This document shows positions 1 through 7,814 of a stretch of 64,000 bases of DNA, piece after piece. Source of the stretch: JBEEOW01 sp041191405 (GTDB taxonomy: Bacteria; Bacteroidota; Bacteroidia; Cytophagales; UBA9547); the NCBI GenBank assembly GCA_041191405.1, contig JBEEOW010000015.1, positions 1 to 64,000 of the forward strand. The letters are read 5' to 3'. A program made the translations under genes and the position numbers. Position 1 is the stretch's first letter; every line of letters begins with the position of its first letter. The notes below the pieces were generated by a model, which worked only from the letters and a program-made list of their open reading frames with translations, searched no databases and was not told the DNA's origin.

Positions 1-2
1 AT

Positions 3-98
3 GAACTCACCTCAATTTTACCTAATAATGAAATAATCAAAAAAAGACTAATATTAACCGAAGAACAGAAATACTTGCAAAAATTGTTCAATTTTTAA
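3..98 (+). CDS. 3' end of an unidentified protein (partial, possibly broken)
   Basis: An open frame enters from the left edge and stops at TAA 96-98. It encodes about 31 residues, charged and helix-like, ending in LQKLFNF. A second frame (phase 1) is open from 60 to a TAA at 166-168 and also reads like protein, ending in EKVESWL. The overlap near the T-run at 91-97 could mark a frameshift in one older gene. No family is recognised. Too little sequence is present to be certain that it is coding. Confidence 0.3.
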   Translation, partial: ELTSILPNNEIIKKRLILTEEQKYLQKLFNF

Positions 99-177
99 TT
101 TGGGTGTCCCAGTGCGGAAGTCAGGAGAATATATGCTGCAATTAGAAAAAGTGGAGAGTTGGTTGTAAGGTAGTAGC

Positions 178-258
178 AAGACTTAAGATTAAAGACTTAA
201 GACCTGAAATTAATATTTTATCTTAACCCTAAAACCTAAACTCTTAACCCTAACCCCC
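178..258. repeat. Degenerate ACTTAAG / CTTAACCCTAA words
   Basis: The stretch holds tandem-like words (AAGACTTAAG, GATTAAAG, AGACTTAAG), then CTTAACCCTAAAACCTAAACTCTTAACCC-like units, ending at the stop codon of the helicase-like gene. Related words occur at 908-972, 25240-25278 and 56260-56406. It resembles other intergenic low-complexity tracts in the window rather than a gene. Confidence 0.55.
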
Positions 259-274
259 TTATTCCACTTCAAAA
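259..274. repeat. Left arm of 16-bp inverted repeat around the helicase-like gene
   Basis: TTATTCCACTTCAAAA at 259-274 is the exact reverse complement of TTTTGAAGTGGAATAA at 887-902. The left arm contains the gene's stop codon; the right arm lies just upstream of its GTG start. No transposase and no obvious target-site duplication are seen. Confidence 0.75.
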
Positions 275-876
275 AACGTAGGATTAATCATGTTTAACTC
301 TACAACACGTTCTACTTTTTGATTAATTTCACTAGTGGCAAATATAAACTGACATTTACCCAGTGGGTCTGCTAAGTTTTTTATGATTACTTGTTTGTTT
401 AATTTTATAATAGCCTCTAAATCATCTACAAAAAAATGTTTTAATTGTGTAAAATTGATTCCTGATCTAATATCTAATTCTAAAATTTTATCAGGAGTGC
501 CAATAACCACATCAACCCCTTCACGCATTCTTTCTCTTTGTGATTCTAGGTCTTCTCTAGGGTACATTCCTTCAATTCTTAAACCTGTTGACCAACCTAA
601 CTCTCTAAAAATCTTTTCAAGTTCTTGTCCTTTTTCTTTACTAGCTACCAAAACCAATGCTCTCGGAGCCACCATATAAGGCGATTTTAGTTTGTTTAAA
701 ATAGCTAAAGCAATCAAAGTAGTTTTACCACTTCCATCCGGACCAGACACAACAATATCTTGTCCGCCCATAATTCTTGAAAATGCAGCAGCTTGAATTT
801 CTTTAGGTTCTGTATAGCCAAGTTCAGCTATTGAACTAAGAATTTTGTCGTTAAGTTTTAGTTTTGAGAATGGCAC
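259..876 (-). CDS. Single-domain DEAD-box helicase-like protein with degenerate motif II
   Basis: The 205-aa product matches only the first RecA-like domain of DEAD-box RNA helicases. Visible are the Q-motif (Gln28 after the GYTEP segment), a Walker A P-loop SGPDGSGKTT at 44-53, PRALVLV (motif Ia) at 71-77 and GTPDK at 126-130. Motif II reads VDDLEA at 150-155, so the Glu of the DEAD sequence is Leu and the last Asp is Ala; ATP hydrolysis is doubtful. The second RecA domain is absent and the protein ends soon after a motif III-like ATS. The start is GTG at 876; no ATG lies nearby. A perfect 16-bp inverted repeat flanks the gene. It may be a nucleotide- or RNA-binding pseudohelicase or a truncated gene. 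Confidence 0.8.
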   Translation of the reverse strand: MPFSKLKLNDKILSSIAELGYTEPKEIQAAAFSRIMGGQDIVVSGPDGSGKTTLIALAILNKLKSPYMVAPRALVLVASKEKGQELEKIFRELGWSTGLRIEGMYPREDLESQRERMREGVDVVIGTPDKILELDIRSGINFTQLKHFFVDDLEAIIKLNKQVIIKNLADPLGKCQFIFATSEINQKVERVVELNMINPTFFEVE

Positions 877-886
877 AGGAATAATA

Positions 887-902
887 TTTTGAAGTGGAAT
901 AA
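887..902. repeat. Right arm of 16-bp inverted repeat
   Basis: TTTTGAAGTGGAATAA, the perfect partner of 259-274. It sits between the start of the helicase-like gene and the hairpin at 917-972. Confidence 0.75.
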
Positions 903-916
903 TTTTTAGACTTAAG

Positions 917-972
917 ATACAAGACGTAAGACTTAAGATAATTTATTAAGTCTTAAGTCTTACGTCTTGTAT
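917..972. terminator. Long perfect hairpin built from ACTTAAG words
   Basis: Arms 917-938 and 951-972 are perfectly complementary over 22 bp with a 12-nt loop. The position is 3' of the symporter gene and 5' of the helicase-like gene, both on the minus strand. It could end the symporter transcript, but there is no clean T-tract, so it may equally be a repeat-derived palindrome. Confidence 0.5.
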
Positions 973-1043
973 ATTTCATCTCAATAATTACAAAAATAAG
1001 AATTTTATAAGTTAAAAATAGATTTGAAGATTTTTTGTTTTGT

Positions 1044-1071
1044 GTAGAGACGTGGCATGCCACGTCTCTAC
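1044..1071. repeat. Perfect 28-bp palindrome of the GTAGAGACG family
   Basis: The palindrome reads GTAGAGACGTGGCA followed by its exact reverse complement. It lies 15 bp beyond the stop codon of the symporter gene. A relative with the same AGAGACG outer arms, used as a terminator, is at 9432-9460. Short interspersed palindromes with this arm are widespread in Bacteroidota genomes (recalled family knowledge, not searched here). Confidence 0.7.
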
Positions 1072-1085
1072 GGTTTATCTTAAGT

Positions 1086-2591
1086 CTATTTGTATTTTTT
1101 AATTTCTCCAGAATTTAATCTACTGAAATAGCTAGATAAATCTAATTTTATTTCTTTAGATAAAATATACATTCCAAGCATGTTTGGTACAGCCATTCCT
1201 AAAATCATCATATCTGAAAAATCCATAACAGCCCCAAGACTCGAAGACGAGCCAATTACAATAAATATTAAGAATAAAGATTTGTATATGATTTCTGATT
1301 TCTTGCTTTCTCCAAATAAATAAGCCCAAGCTTTTAATCCGTAATATGACCAAGATATCATTGTTGAAAATGCAAAAAGTATAATTGCAACTAATAATAC
1401 ATATTTAAACCAAGGAACAACACTACTAAATGCTGCAGATGTTAAAGCTGCACCATTTAATCCTTGATTATCTGCAGAGAATCCCGTAAATACCAAAACC
1501 AAAGCCGTCATTGTACATATTACAATAGTATCAATAAATGGTTCTAAAAGTGAAACTATACCTTCTGAAATTGGTTCATCTGTTTTTACTGCTGAATGTG
1601 CGATTGCTGCTGAACCAACTCCTGCTTCATTGGAAAATGCTGCTCTTCTAAATCCTTGTATTATTACACCAATGATACCACCTTTAATTCCTTCTGGACT
1701 AAATGCTCCTTTAAAAATTTGTAAAAATGCAGCTCCAATATGTTGAATATTAACACCTATTATAATTAATGCAAATGTTATATACAATAATACCATAAAT
1801 GGTACTAGCTTATCGGTTATACTTGCAATTTTTTTAATACCTCCAATTATAACAAAAGCTACTAAAATAGCGATTATAATTCCGAAAATGAATCCAAATC
1901 CTTGAGTTTCAGTAAAAACGCTACTTAGTTGTGCATAAGATTGATTTGCTTGATACATATTTCCTCCTCCAAATGATCCTCCAACACATAGTATAGCAAA
2001 AATGATCGCCATTGCTTTACCCAGTTTTTCTTGCCCACGTTTTTTCAAACCTTCTGATAAATAATACATTGGGCCACCGGAAACTTCTCCGTTAATGTTG
2101 ATTTTTCTGTATTTTACTCCTAAAGTACATTCAACAAATTTTGAAGTCATTCCTAAAAATCCTGCAACAATCATCCAGAATGTAGCGCCTGCACCACCTA
2201 CTACCATAGCAGAAGCTACACCCGCAATATTACCAAGACCAACTGTTCCTGATAATGCAGTTACTAATGCTTGAAAATGAGAAATATCCCCAACAGAACC
2301 TTTTGGTTTATCATATTTTCCTCTAATTAAATCAATGGCATGTTTAACACCTTTTAAATTTATAAAATTCATATAAATTGTAAAAAATACTGCACCTACA
2401 ACTAGCCAAATCAATATGATTGGTACATTTAATCCAAAACTAGAAAAAGGTTCATAAAAAAATACTTTATCTAATATTTCGACTGCTGGTTGAAATATAT
2501 CATTTATACTCTCATCAAAACTTTTTGAATAAGCAATATTGCCTACACTTATTAAAATAGAAAAAACAATTATCTTTTTAATTACATTCAC
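1086..2591 (-). CDS. Sodium:alanine/glycine symporter (AGCS family, AlsT-like)
   Basis: This 501-aa inner-membrane protein of the alanine/glycine:cation symporter family takes up small neutral amino acids with Na+. It carries the family motifs: a GTVGLGNIAGVA stretch, GGPMYYLSEGL, and FSNEAGVGSAAIAHSA around residues 317-332. About ten hydrophobic segments follow a hydrophobic N-terminus (residues 1-22). The length is usual for the family. It starts at ATG 2591 behind a plausible -33/-7 promoter (2618-2647) and appears monocistronic. The exact substrate cannot be read from the sequence. Confidence 0.92.
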   Translation of the reverse strand: MNVIKKIIVFSILISVGNIAYSKSFDESINDIFQPAVEILDKVFFYEPFSSFGLNVPIILIWLVVGAVFFTIYMNFINLKGVKHAIDLIRGKYDKPKGSVGDISHFQALVTALSGTVGLGNIAGVASAMVVGGAGATFWMIVAGFLGMTSKFVECTLGVKYRKININGEVSGGPMYYLSEGLKKRGQEKLGKAMAIIFAILCVGGSFGGGNMYQANQSYAQLSSVFTETQGFGFIFGIIIAILVAFVIIGGIKKIASITDKLVPFMVLLYITFALIIIGVNIQHIGAAFLQIFKGAFSPEGIKGGIIGVIIQGFRRAAFSNEAGVGSAAIAHSAVKTDEPISEGIVSLLEPFIDTIVICTMTALVLVFTGFSADNQGLNGAALTSAAFSSVVPWFKYVLLVAIILFAFSTMISWSYYGLKAWAYLFGESKKSEIIYKSLFLIFIVIGSSSSLGAVMDFSDMMILGMAVPNMLGMYILSKEIKLDLSSYFSRLNSGEIKKYK

Positions 2592-2617
2592 AGTATTTGG
2601 ATTTTAAAATAGTTTTA

Positions 2618-2647
2618 CAAAATTAATTCGACTTTGAATCTATACAA
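2618..2647 (-). promoter_or_regulatory. Bacteroidota-type promoter for the AlsT-like symporter
   Basis: On the minus strand TTG (2647-2645), a 19-nt spacer and TAATTTTG (2625-2618) match the TTG-N17-23-TAnnTTTG consensus. It lies 27 bp upstream of the ATG at 2591. Confidence 0.5.
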
Positions 2648-2691
2648 AATTGGTCGGTTTACAAAATTTAAGGCTAAAAATTCATTTTTTA

Positions 2692-2749
2692 ATACCGAAA
2701 AAAGGTCTGGTTACAAATGAAAATTTGTAATCAGACCTTTTTTCGGTAT
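2692..2749 (-). terminator. 27-bp hairpin with GAAA tetraloop
   Basis: Arms 2692-2718 and 2723-2749 pair over 27 bp with a single G-T mismatch and enclose the loop GAAA (2719-2722). The hairpin lies just past the stop of the 64-aa gene, whose transcript it probably terminates. The A/T runs inside the stem mean it could act on either strand. Confidence 0.75.
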
Positions 2750-2766
2750 ATATTAGTAAATATTAA

Positions 2767-2961
2767 TTATGCCACTTCAAACTCTACAAAATTGCGATTT
2801 AATACCGCAATATGCTTAGCTGAGAAATTATCGTAACACCATTTTTTAAATTCTATCAATTCATCTTTGACCAACATTTTAAGGGCTTTTTTTAGTTCTT
2901 TTTCGAATAAGTATCTATCGAAGCTAACTTTTTCAAGGATGGTTTTGATGTACTGTATCAT
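2767..2961 (-). CDS. Small conserved-type hypothetical protein (64 aa)
   Basis: The 64-aa product is charged and helical, with an amphipathic first half (a LEKVSFDRYLFEKELKKAL-like segment), an EFKKWCYDNF motif and no signal peptide. Small cytosolic proteins with this LEKVSFD...F.KEL.KAL pattern are common as hypotheticals in Bacteroidota (memory, not searched). It starts at ATG 2961, stands alone, and is followed by a strong hairpin, which supports a real transcription unit. Function unknown. Confidence 0.6.
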   Translation of the reverse strand: MIQYIKTILEKVSFDRYLFEKELKKALKMLVKDELIEFKKWCYDNFSAKHIAVLNRNFVEFEVA

Positions 2962-3109
2962 AAGCTGAAATACTATTTAATGGTTCAACAGTCGTTTTTC
3001 AAACTAGGGGCTTGTACGCCACTTTCATTTTGAGGTTACGTGCAAAACGTATTTTTTTCAAAATATTTTAAACAAATTTTAAACAACAAAATATATTAAA
3101 TTATTGTAG

Positions 3110-3117
3110 TATTTTTG
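3110..3117 (+). promoter_or_regulatory. Candidate -7 box (TATTTTTG) for batD-aroC
   Basis: TATTTTTG fits the Bacteroidota TAnnTTTG -7 element. No clear -33 TTG is seen. If real, it rules out the TTG triplets at 3115 and 3118 as starts and favours GTG 3142. Confidence 0.4.
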
Positions 3118-3141
3118 TTGTTCAAAACATTTGCAATAATA

Positions 3142-4533
3142 GTGCCAAAAACAAATTTTACATATTCTTTAAAATATATTTTTTACACTCTACTAGTAGT
3201 TTTTGCTAGTTCAATTACCGTTATGGCTCAGCAAATTAAGCTTGCAACAGGTAAAAATATTATTAATGAAGATGAAGTTTTTACCATTGATATCATCATT
3301 AAAAATGGTAAACAACCTCAATATGATCCTTTCCCTGAAATAAAAGGTTTTGAAAAATTAAAAGTTATCTCTAATGCTGATAAGGAAGAAAAACCTTTAA
3401 TTATTACTCAGCAATATAAACCTTTAAGTGCTGGTACTTTTGTGTTGCCCAATTTTGTAATGAAAATTAATGGTATTTTACTTTCAAAAGATGCCATAGC
3501 TATTAAAGTTTTGCCAATTGATAAACCAGAACCTGAAGAAATAATCACTACGGTTCAAAATATGGAAATTAAGCTCGATGCTAGTCATTTTTCAAGCAAA
3601 GAGCCTTTTTTGTGGTATAATGTTTCGTCAAATAAAGTGTTTGTTGGTGAGGCAATTTGTGTTCAATTATTAATGATTTTGCCTCCTAAAAATAAGGCAA
3701 ATTTACAGTTCCATGAAATTGGGGCACAAATTCAAGAAATTGCGCAAAAAATAAAGCCTAGTAGCTGTGCACAACAAAATTTTACTTTAGATTCTATTGA
3801 AAAAGCTGTTTTTAAGCAAGATGACAAAGCATTTACTTATTTTAAATTGTATCAAACATATTATTTTCCTATTTCAGATAAAAAAATAGTTTTACCTCAA
3901 GTAAATATAAAATTTGCTGTACCAAATTCGGACAAATTTGTTACTTTAACTTCGCAACAAACTGAAATAGAAGCAAAACCGCTTCCATCACATCCATTAA
4001 AAAATAGTGTACCTGTGGGGGTATTTCAGTTGAAAGAAATGTTAAATACTAGCTTTTTACAAACTGGACAAAGTTTTCATTATATCCTATCAATAAATGG
4101 TATTGGAAATTTAGCTCAAATTTCTCGACCAGATGTTGGTTTGAATGATAATTTTGAAATATTTGACCCTCAAATTTCCAAAAATTTGTATTCAAAAGAT
4201 AATTTACCTCAAGGTGAAATGAGGTTTAATTATTATATTGTGCCACAAGAATCAGGGAAATATAAACTCGGTGACTTATTTTCTTTGATATATTTTGACC
4301 CGAAAAGAGCTGTTTATGATACTTTGAAATCAAAATTTGAAATTCAAGTACATGGAGAAAGTAAAGGGAAAATGAATTTGAGTTTAAAATCAGATGATTT
4401 TTTCTATGAAATGATTCAAAATGAGAAAAATTTCTTTGTAAATAACGATAGAAAAGAGGTTTATTTGATAATCGCTAAGGTGTTTATCGTTATTATGTTA
4501 ATTTTGTTGGGCGTATTGATAATAAAAAGATAG
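3142..4533 (+). CDS. BatD-like oxygen-tolerance/aerotolerance family protein
   Basis: The product matches the BatD family: an exported, membrane-anchored beta-sandwich protein usually linked to BatA/BatB von Willebrand domain proteins. An N-terminal signal segment ends near VMAQQ. Repeated extracytoplasmic domains carry the typical GxxFxLP and PQESGKYKLG phrases, and a single C-terminal transmembrane helix (about the last 22 residues, ending IIKR) anchors it. The frame is open from TTG 3115, but GTG 3142 leaves a cleaner signal peptide (VPKTNFTYSLKYIF) and lies downstream of the candidate -7 box. No batA/B/C is nearby; aroC follows after 4 bp. Confidence 0.75.
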   Translation: MPKTNFTYSLKYIFYTLLVVFASSITVMAQQIKLATGKNIINEDEVFTIDIIIKNGKQPQYDPFPEIKGFEKLKVISNADKEEKPLIITQQYKPLSAGTFVLPNFVMKINGILLSKDAIAIKVLPIDKPEPEEIITTVQNMEIKLDASHFSSKEPFLWYNVSSNKVFVGEAICVQLLMILPPKNKANLQFHEIGAQIQEIAQKIKPSSCAQQNFTLDSIEKAVFKQDDKAFTYFKLYQTYYFPISDKKIVLPQVNIKFAVPNSDKFVTLTSQQTEIEAKPLPSHPLKNSVPVGVFQLKEMLNTSFLQTGQSFHYILSINGIGNLAQISRPDVGLNDNFEIFDPQISKNLYSKDNLPQGEMRFNYYIVPQESGKYKLGDLFSLIYFDPKRAVYDTLKSKFEIQVHGESKGKMNLSLKSDDFFYEMIQNEKNFFVNNDRKEVYLIIAKVFIVIMLILLGVLIIKR

Positions 4534-4537
4534 AAAG

Positions 4538-5629
4538 ATGAGCAGTAGCTTTGGTAAAATATTTAAAATCAGCACATTTGGTGAATCACACGGAAGAGCT
4601 GTAGGTTTGGTATTAGAAGGTTGTCCGGCTGGATTAGAAATTGATGCTGAATTTATTCAATCAGAATTAGATAGACGTCGTCCTGGACAGTCAAAAATTA
4701 CTACACAACGTCAGGAGGATGATAAAATAGAAATAGTTTCAGGTGTATTTGAAGGCAAAGCAACAGGTACACCAATCGCTATGTTTGTTTGGAATGCCGA
4801 CCAAAGAAGCAAAGATTATTCACATATCGCTGATAAATATCGTCCTTCGCACGCTGATTATACTTATGCTGAAAAATACGGCAACCGTGATTACAGAGGT
4901 GGCGGTAGAAGTTCAGCAAGAGAAACTTTAGCAAGAGTTGCTGCGGGTGCTATTGCAAAAACATTTTTAAAGAAAATTGGTGTAACTGTTGAAGCTTATG
5001 TTTCACAAGTTGGTGCACTTAAATTGCAAAAATCATATACAGAATTAAACATCGCAAATGCAGAAAATAATATAGTTCGTTGCCCAGACGATGCTACTGC
5101 CGAAGCGATGATTGAATTAATTGACCAAACTCGTTTGAATAGAGATACTATTGGCGGTGTGGTTGATTGTGTAATTAAAGGAACTCCTGTAGGTTTGGGT
5201 GAGCCTGTTTTTGATAAATTACATGCTGAATTAGGCAAAGCAATGCTGAGTATCAATGCGGTAAAAGGTTTTGAATACGGAAGCGGATTTGATGGTGTGT
5301 TACTTAATGGAACAGAACATAATGATAAATTTGTAGTTGAAAACGGAAAAGTAAATACAATTACAAATCATTCGGGAGGTATTCAAGGTGGAATCAGTAA
5401 TGGAATGGATATTTATTTCAGAACTGCATTTAAACCAGTTGCAACCATTATGCAAGACCAAGAAAGTATTGATGCAGAGGGTAATGTAGCTGTGGTTTCA
5501 GGTAAAGGTCGCCACGACCCTTGTGTAGTTCCTCGTGCGGTGGTTATTGTTGAGGCAATGGCAGCTATTGTAATTGTTGATTTCTTCTTGAGAAATAGAG
5601 TAATAAAATTAGAAGATTTGTTGAAGTAA
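4538..5629 (+). CDS. aroC: Chorismate synthase
   Basis: Chorismate synthase (363 aa) makes chorismate from 5-enolpyruvylshikimate-3-phosphate with reduced FMN, the last shikimate-pathway step. Signatures are GESHGRAVGLVLEGCPAG near the N-terminus, RRPGQSK with a following QRQEDD, DYRGGGRSSARETLARVAAG, NHSGGIQGGISNG, and GRHDPCVVPRAVVIVEAM near the end. The length is typical and all motifs are intact. It starts 4 bp after the BatD stop, so the two are probably cotranscribed. A hairpin terminator follows. Confidence 0.97.
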   Translation: MSSSFGKIFKISTFGESHGRAVGLVLEGCPAGLEIDAEFIQSELDRRRPGQSKITTQRQEDDKIEIVSGVFEGKATGTPIAMFVWNADQRSKDYSHIADKYRPSHADYTYAEKYGNRDYRGGGRSSARETLARVAAGAIAKTFLKKIGVTVEAYVSQVGALKLQKSYTELNIANAENNIVRCPDDATAEAMIELIDQTRLNRDTIGGVVDCVIKGTPVGLGEPVFDKLHAELGKAMLSINAVKGFEYGSGFDGVLLNGTEHNDKFVVENGKVNTITNHSGGIQGGISNGMDIYFRTAFKPVATIMQDQESIDAEGNVAVVSGKGRHDPCVVPRAVVIVEAMAAIVIVDFFLRNRVIKLEDLLK

Positions 5630-5635
5630 ATATAT

Positions 5636-5672
5636 TTAGGCTATTCATGAAAATGGGTAGCCTAATTTTTTA
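5636..5672 (+). terminator. Terminator after aroC
   Basis: Arms TTAGGCTA (5636-5643) and TAGCCTAA (5658-5665) are followed by a T-run. Confidence 0.65.
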
Positions 5673-5692
5673 AATTATTTTAATTTTATGCT

Positions 5693-5717
5693 GGAACGTT
5701 TTAAAACTTTTGAGTCT
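5693..5717 (+). promoter_or_regulatory. ECF-type promoter, GGAAC-N16-GTCT (autoregulation candidate)
   Basis: GGAAC at 5693-5697 and GTCT at 5714-5717 are separated by 16 nt and preceded by CT. The TTG start of the sigma gene at 5742 lies about 25 nt downstream. The same CTGGAAC-N16-GTCT occurs at 7756-7782 before another gene of the same block. GGAAC is the classical -35 core of ECF sigma promoters. Confidence 0.6.
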
Positions 5718-5741
5718 AAATAGATATTAACAATTTTTTCA

Positions 5742-6317
5742 TTGAAAAACGAAGAGCAAATAATAAGGGCATGTTGCAAAGGAGATTCCTTGGCATGGAA
5801 AATATTGTACAATAATTTTGCCCCATTAATTAAAGGAATAGCCTTGAGATACGAAAAAGATACAAATAAAGTATCTGATTTATTGCAAGATATATTTTTA
5901 AAGATTCATGCAAATATATCAAAATTTAATGGCGAAGGTTCATTTGAAGGTTGGATAAAACGCATTTCCGTGAATGCTTGTATTGATTATGTGAATCGAA
6001 ATAAAAAACTTTCTGAGCAGTTTTTTACTTTTGAATTTGATTTTGAAGATGAAATTATTGAAGATGATATTTCAATAACCAACTCAATAATTAATGCAGG
6101 AATTGGTAAAAATGAATTATTAGAAATGATCAATGCATTGCCTGAAAACTATGCAACTGTATTTAACTTATTTTTTATTGATGAATGGAGTCACCACGAA
6201 ATAGGTGAAAAATTACAAATTTCGGAGAGTTTATCACGAAAATGGGCTTTTAGAGCCAAAGAATCATTAAAAAAACAATTGATTTCACTATTAAATGCGA
6301 AACAATATGGAAAATAG
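5742..6317 (+). CDS. ECF-family RNA polymerase sigma factor
   Basis: A 191-aa sigma-70 family protein of the extracytoplasmic-function class. Region 2 is recognisable in the DLLQDIFLKIHANISKF and GSFEGWIKRISVNACIDYVNR segments (about residues 45-88). Region 4 is in LPENYATVFNLFFIDEWSHHEIGEKLQISESLSRKWAFRAKESLK (about 132-180). The start is TTG at 5742; the MKNEEQIIRACCKGD N-terminus aligns with usual ECF starts. It overlaps the next gene. An ECF-like promoter just upstream suggests autoregulation. The likely partner is the one-pass membrane protein encoded downstream. Confidence 0.88.
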   Translation: MKNEEQIIRACCKGDSLAWKILYNNFAPLIKGIALRYEKDTNKVSDLLQDIFLKIHANISKFNGEGSFEGWIKRISVNACIDYVNRNKKLSEQFFTFEFDFEDEIIEDDISITNSIINAGIGKNELLEMINALPENYATVFNLFFIDEWSHHEIGEKLQISESLSRKWAFRAKESLKKQLISLLNAKQYGK

Positions 6318-6909
6318 TAAAGATGTATTTGCAAATCTTTTCAAAGAAGAATTTCAAAATAATACCGAAAGTTTAAGTCTTGATGAACAGTACCAACTTG
6401 AAACATTAGTTCGCAAACAGGCTTTTTGGTCATTTAGTCCATATACATTTAATATGTATTATGCCTTGGCTATAGTATCAGGTTTTTTATTAAGCACCAC
6501 ATTAGGAGTACATTATATTTATAATTATGTGTATCAAAATCCATATCAAAAATATGCTAATGAGCAAAATGTAATTTTAACTAATGATTCAATATCAATT
6601 GAAAAGGAACAACATTTTTCAAATACAACAACACACACAAATAATAACAAACCTTTGATTCCAGCTGTAAAAAATACAATTTTGCAGACTGGTATTCAAA
6701 GTAAAGATGTAAAAACTATTGATTCTTCAACTGTAAATCCACCTAAAATAGAACCAATAATTTCTAGCAAACCTAACTTAGTGCCAGAAGAACTAAAACC
6801 AATTAAAAAAGATAGTATAAAACCGGTTCGTAAAACAATTTATATTACAAAACGAGATACTATATTTCAATTGGATACCCTGAAAAATAAACCCAAAAGG
6901 AAAAAATAA
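6307..6909 (+). CDS. One-pass membrane protein, putative anti-sigma-like partner
   Basis: About 200 aa. A cytosolic N-terminal stretch of about 45 residues (ESLSLDEQYQLETLV) precedes one transmembrane helix (around YYALAIVSGFLLSTTLG), then a Ser/Thr/Lys/Pro-rich extracytoplasmic tail ending KNKPKRKK. Position directly after an ECF sigma gene with overlapping ends is typical of anti-sigma factors, but no zinc-binding HXXXCXXC motif is present. ATG 6295 and ATG 6307 are both possible starts; the second gives the shorter overlap (11 nt) with the sigma gene. The tail contains KRDTIFQLDT, echoed by KRDTIFSG in the next protein. Function inferred from context only. Confidence 0.65.
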   Translation: MENSKDVFANLFKEEFQNNTESLSLDEQYQLETLVRKQAFWSFSPYTFNMYYALAIVSGFLLSTTLGVHYIYNYVYQNPYQKYANEQNVILTNDSISIEKEQHFSNTTTHTNNNKPLIPAVKNTILQTGIQSKDVKTIDSSTVNPPKIEPIISSKPNLVPEELKPIKKDSIKPVRKTIYITKRDTIFQLDTLKNKPKRKK

Positions 6910-6911
6910 AT

Positions 6912-7748
6912 ATGCGTTATTTGTTTGCCATTTTACTGCTAAGTTCAAGTCTATTTTGCAATAATGTTTTTGCTCAAACAGATTCATCAGCAGTTATTTA
7001 CGATACAGTTGTAGTAAAAGAAGCACCTATAATTATTCAAAAAACAGTTTATATACCTGATACCTCAAAAACAAAGGTTTCAAAAAAGTGGATTTTGGGA
7101 ATTAATTTAGCCAAACAAGTCTTTCAAAATCAAGCTGGTAATGATTATAAGTTAGCATTTGATAATTTTTATTCGCCACAATTGTATGTTGGGAAGGCTT
7201 TTGGAAAAACTATTTTGACATTGGGATTAAGTTATAAATCAATAAACGCCAATTATTTATATAATGGAACTTATAATTTACAAGGAAAAAGAACAGTTTC
7301 AATTATTGATACCATAGACGTGTATTATAAAAATGTAAATGGCGTAAGCACACCTCAATACGTTACCGAAACCAAAAACATAAACGAATATTACACCTAC
7401 AAGCGAGATACCATTTTTAGCGGTAATTTATCTGCAAAATACATTGATTTACCTTTACAAATTGGCTATCAGTTTCAATATAAAAGTATAGTTTTAATGC
7501 CAAATATTGGGTTAACCACTTCATTTTTAGTTAATAATGCAACACTTTTAGCTCAAAATAATAATACGAGTTTCAATAGAACTTATTTGTCTGCCAATGC
7601 AGGATTTAAAGTTGGGTATTCAATTAGCAATACATTCATCATAGGAATAAAAAGTGAAATAAATAAAAACATTACCAATGTACTGAATACTAGCAATGTG
7701 AATTTTTACACACAATCCTATTCGGCAGATATACAATATTTATTTTAA
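6912..7748 (+). CDS. Outer-membrane beta-barrel-type protein
   Basis: A 278-aa protein with a clear signal peptide (MRYLFAILLLSSSLFCNNVFAQ). Alternating hydrophobic/polar strands follow from about residue 55, ending in IQYLF, a C-terminal aromatic typical of outer-membrane barrels. The N-terminal segment after cleavage repeats DT.V.K/KTVYIPDTSK, resembling the tail of the preceding membrane protein. It starts 2 bp after that gene and probably forms a three-gene operon with it and the sigma factor. It looks like the PorT-like barrel class of Bacteroidota; function unknown. Confidence 0.7.
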   Translation: MRYLFAILLLSSSLFCNNVFAQTDSSAVIYDTVVVKEAPIIIQKTVYIPDTSKTKVSKKWILGINLAKQVFQNQAGNDYKLAFDNFYSPQLYVGKAFGKTILTLGLSYKSINANYLYNGTYNLQGKRTVSIIDTIDVYYKNVNGVSTPQYVTETKNINEYYTYKRDTIFSGNLSAKYIDLPLQIGYQFQYKSIVLMPNIGLTTSFLVNNATLLAQNNNTSFNRTYLSANAGFKVGYSISNTFIIGIKSEINKNITNVLNTSNVNFYTQSYSADIQYLF

Positions 7749-7757
7749 AATTTTTCT

Positions 7758-7782
7758 GGAACGAAATAAAGATGCTTAGTCT
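7758..7782 (+). promoter_or_regulatory. ECF-type promoter, GGAAC-N16-GTCT
   Basis: GGAAC 7758-7762 and GTCT 7779-7782 are separated by 16 nt and preceded by CT, identical in layout to 5693-5717. It lies 32 nt upstream of ATG 7815, the secreted beta-helix protein, which is therefore a candidate target of the adjacent ECF sigma factor. Confidence 0.6.
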
Positions 7783-7814
7783 TTATGGTAGTTTAAATTA
7801 AATAATTAAAAATT

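Noticed and set aside
231..258. CCCTAA-like telomere-type repeat
   Set aside because: Only a few imperfect units in a word tract that resembles other intergenic tracts; nothing suggests a replicon end.
383..679. 98-aa plus-strand ORF opposite the helicase-like gene
   Set aside because: Antisense to a well-supported coding region with clear motifs; no protein family features of its own.
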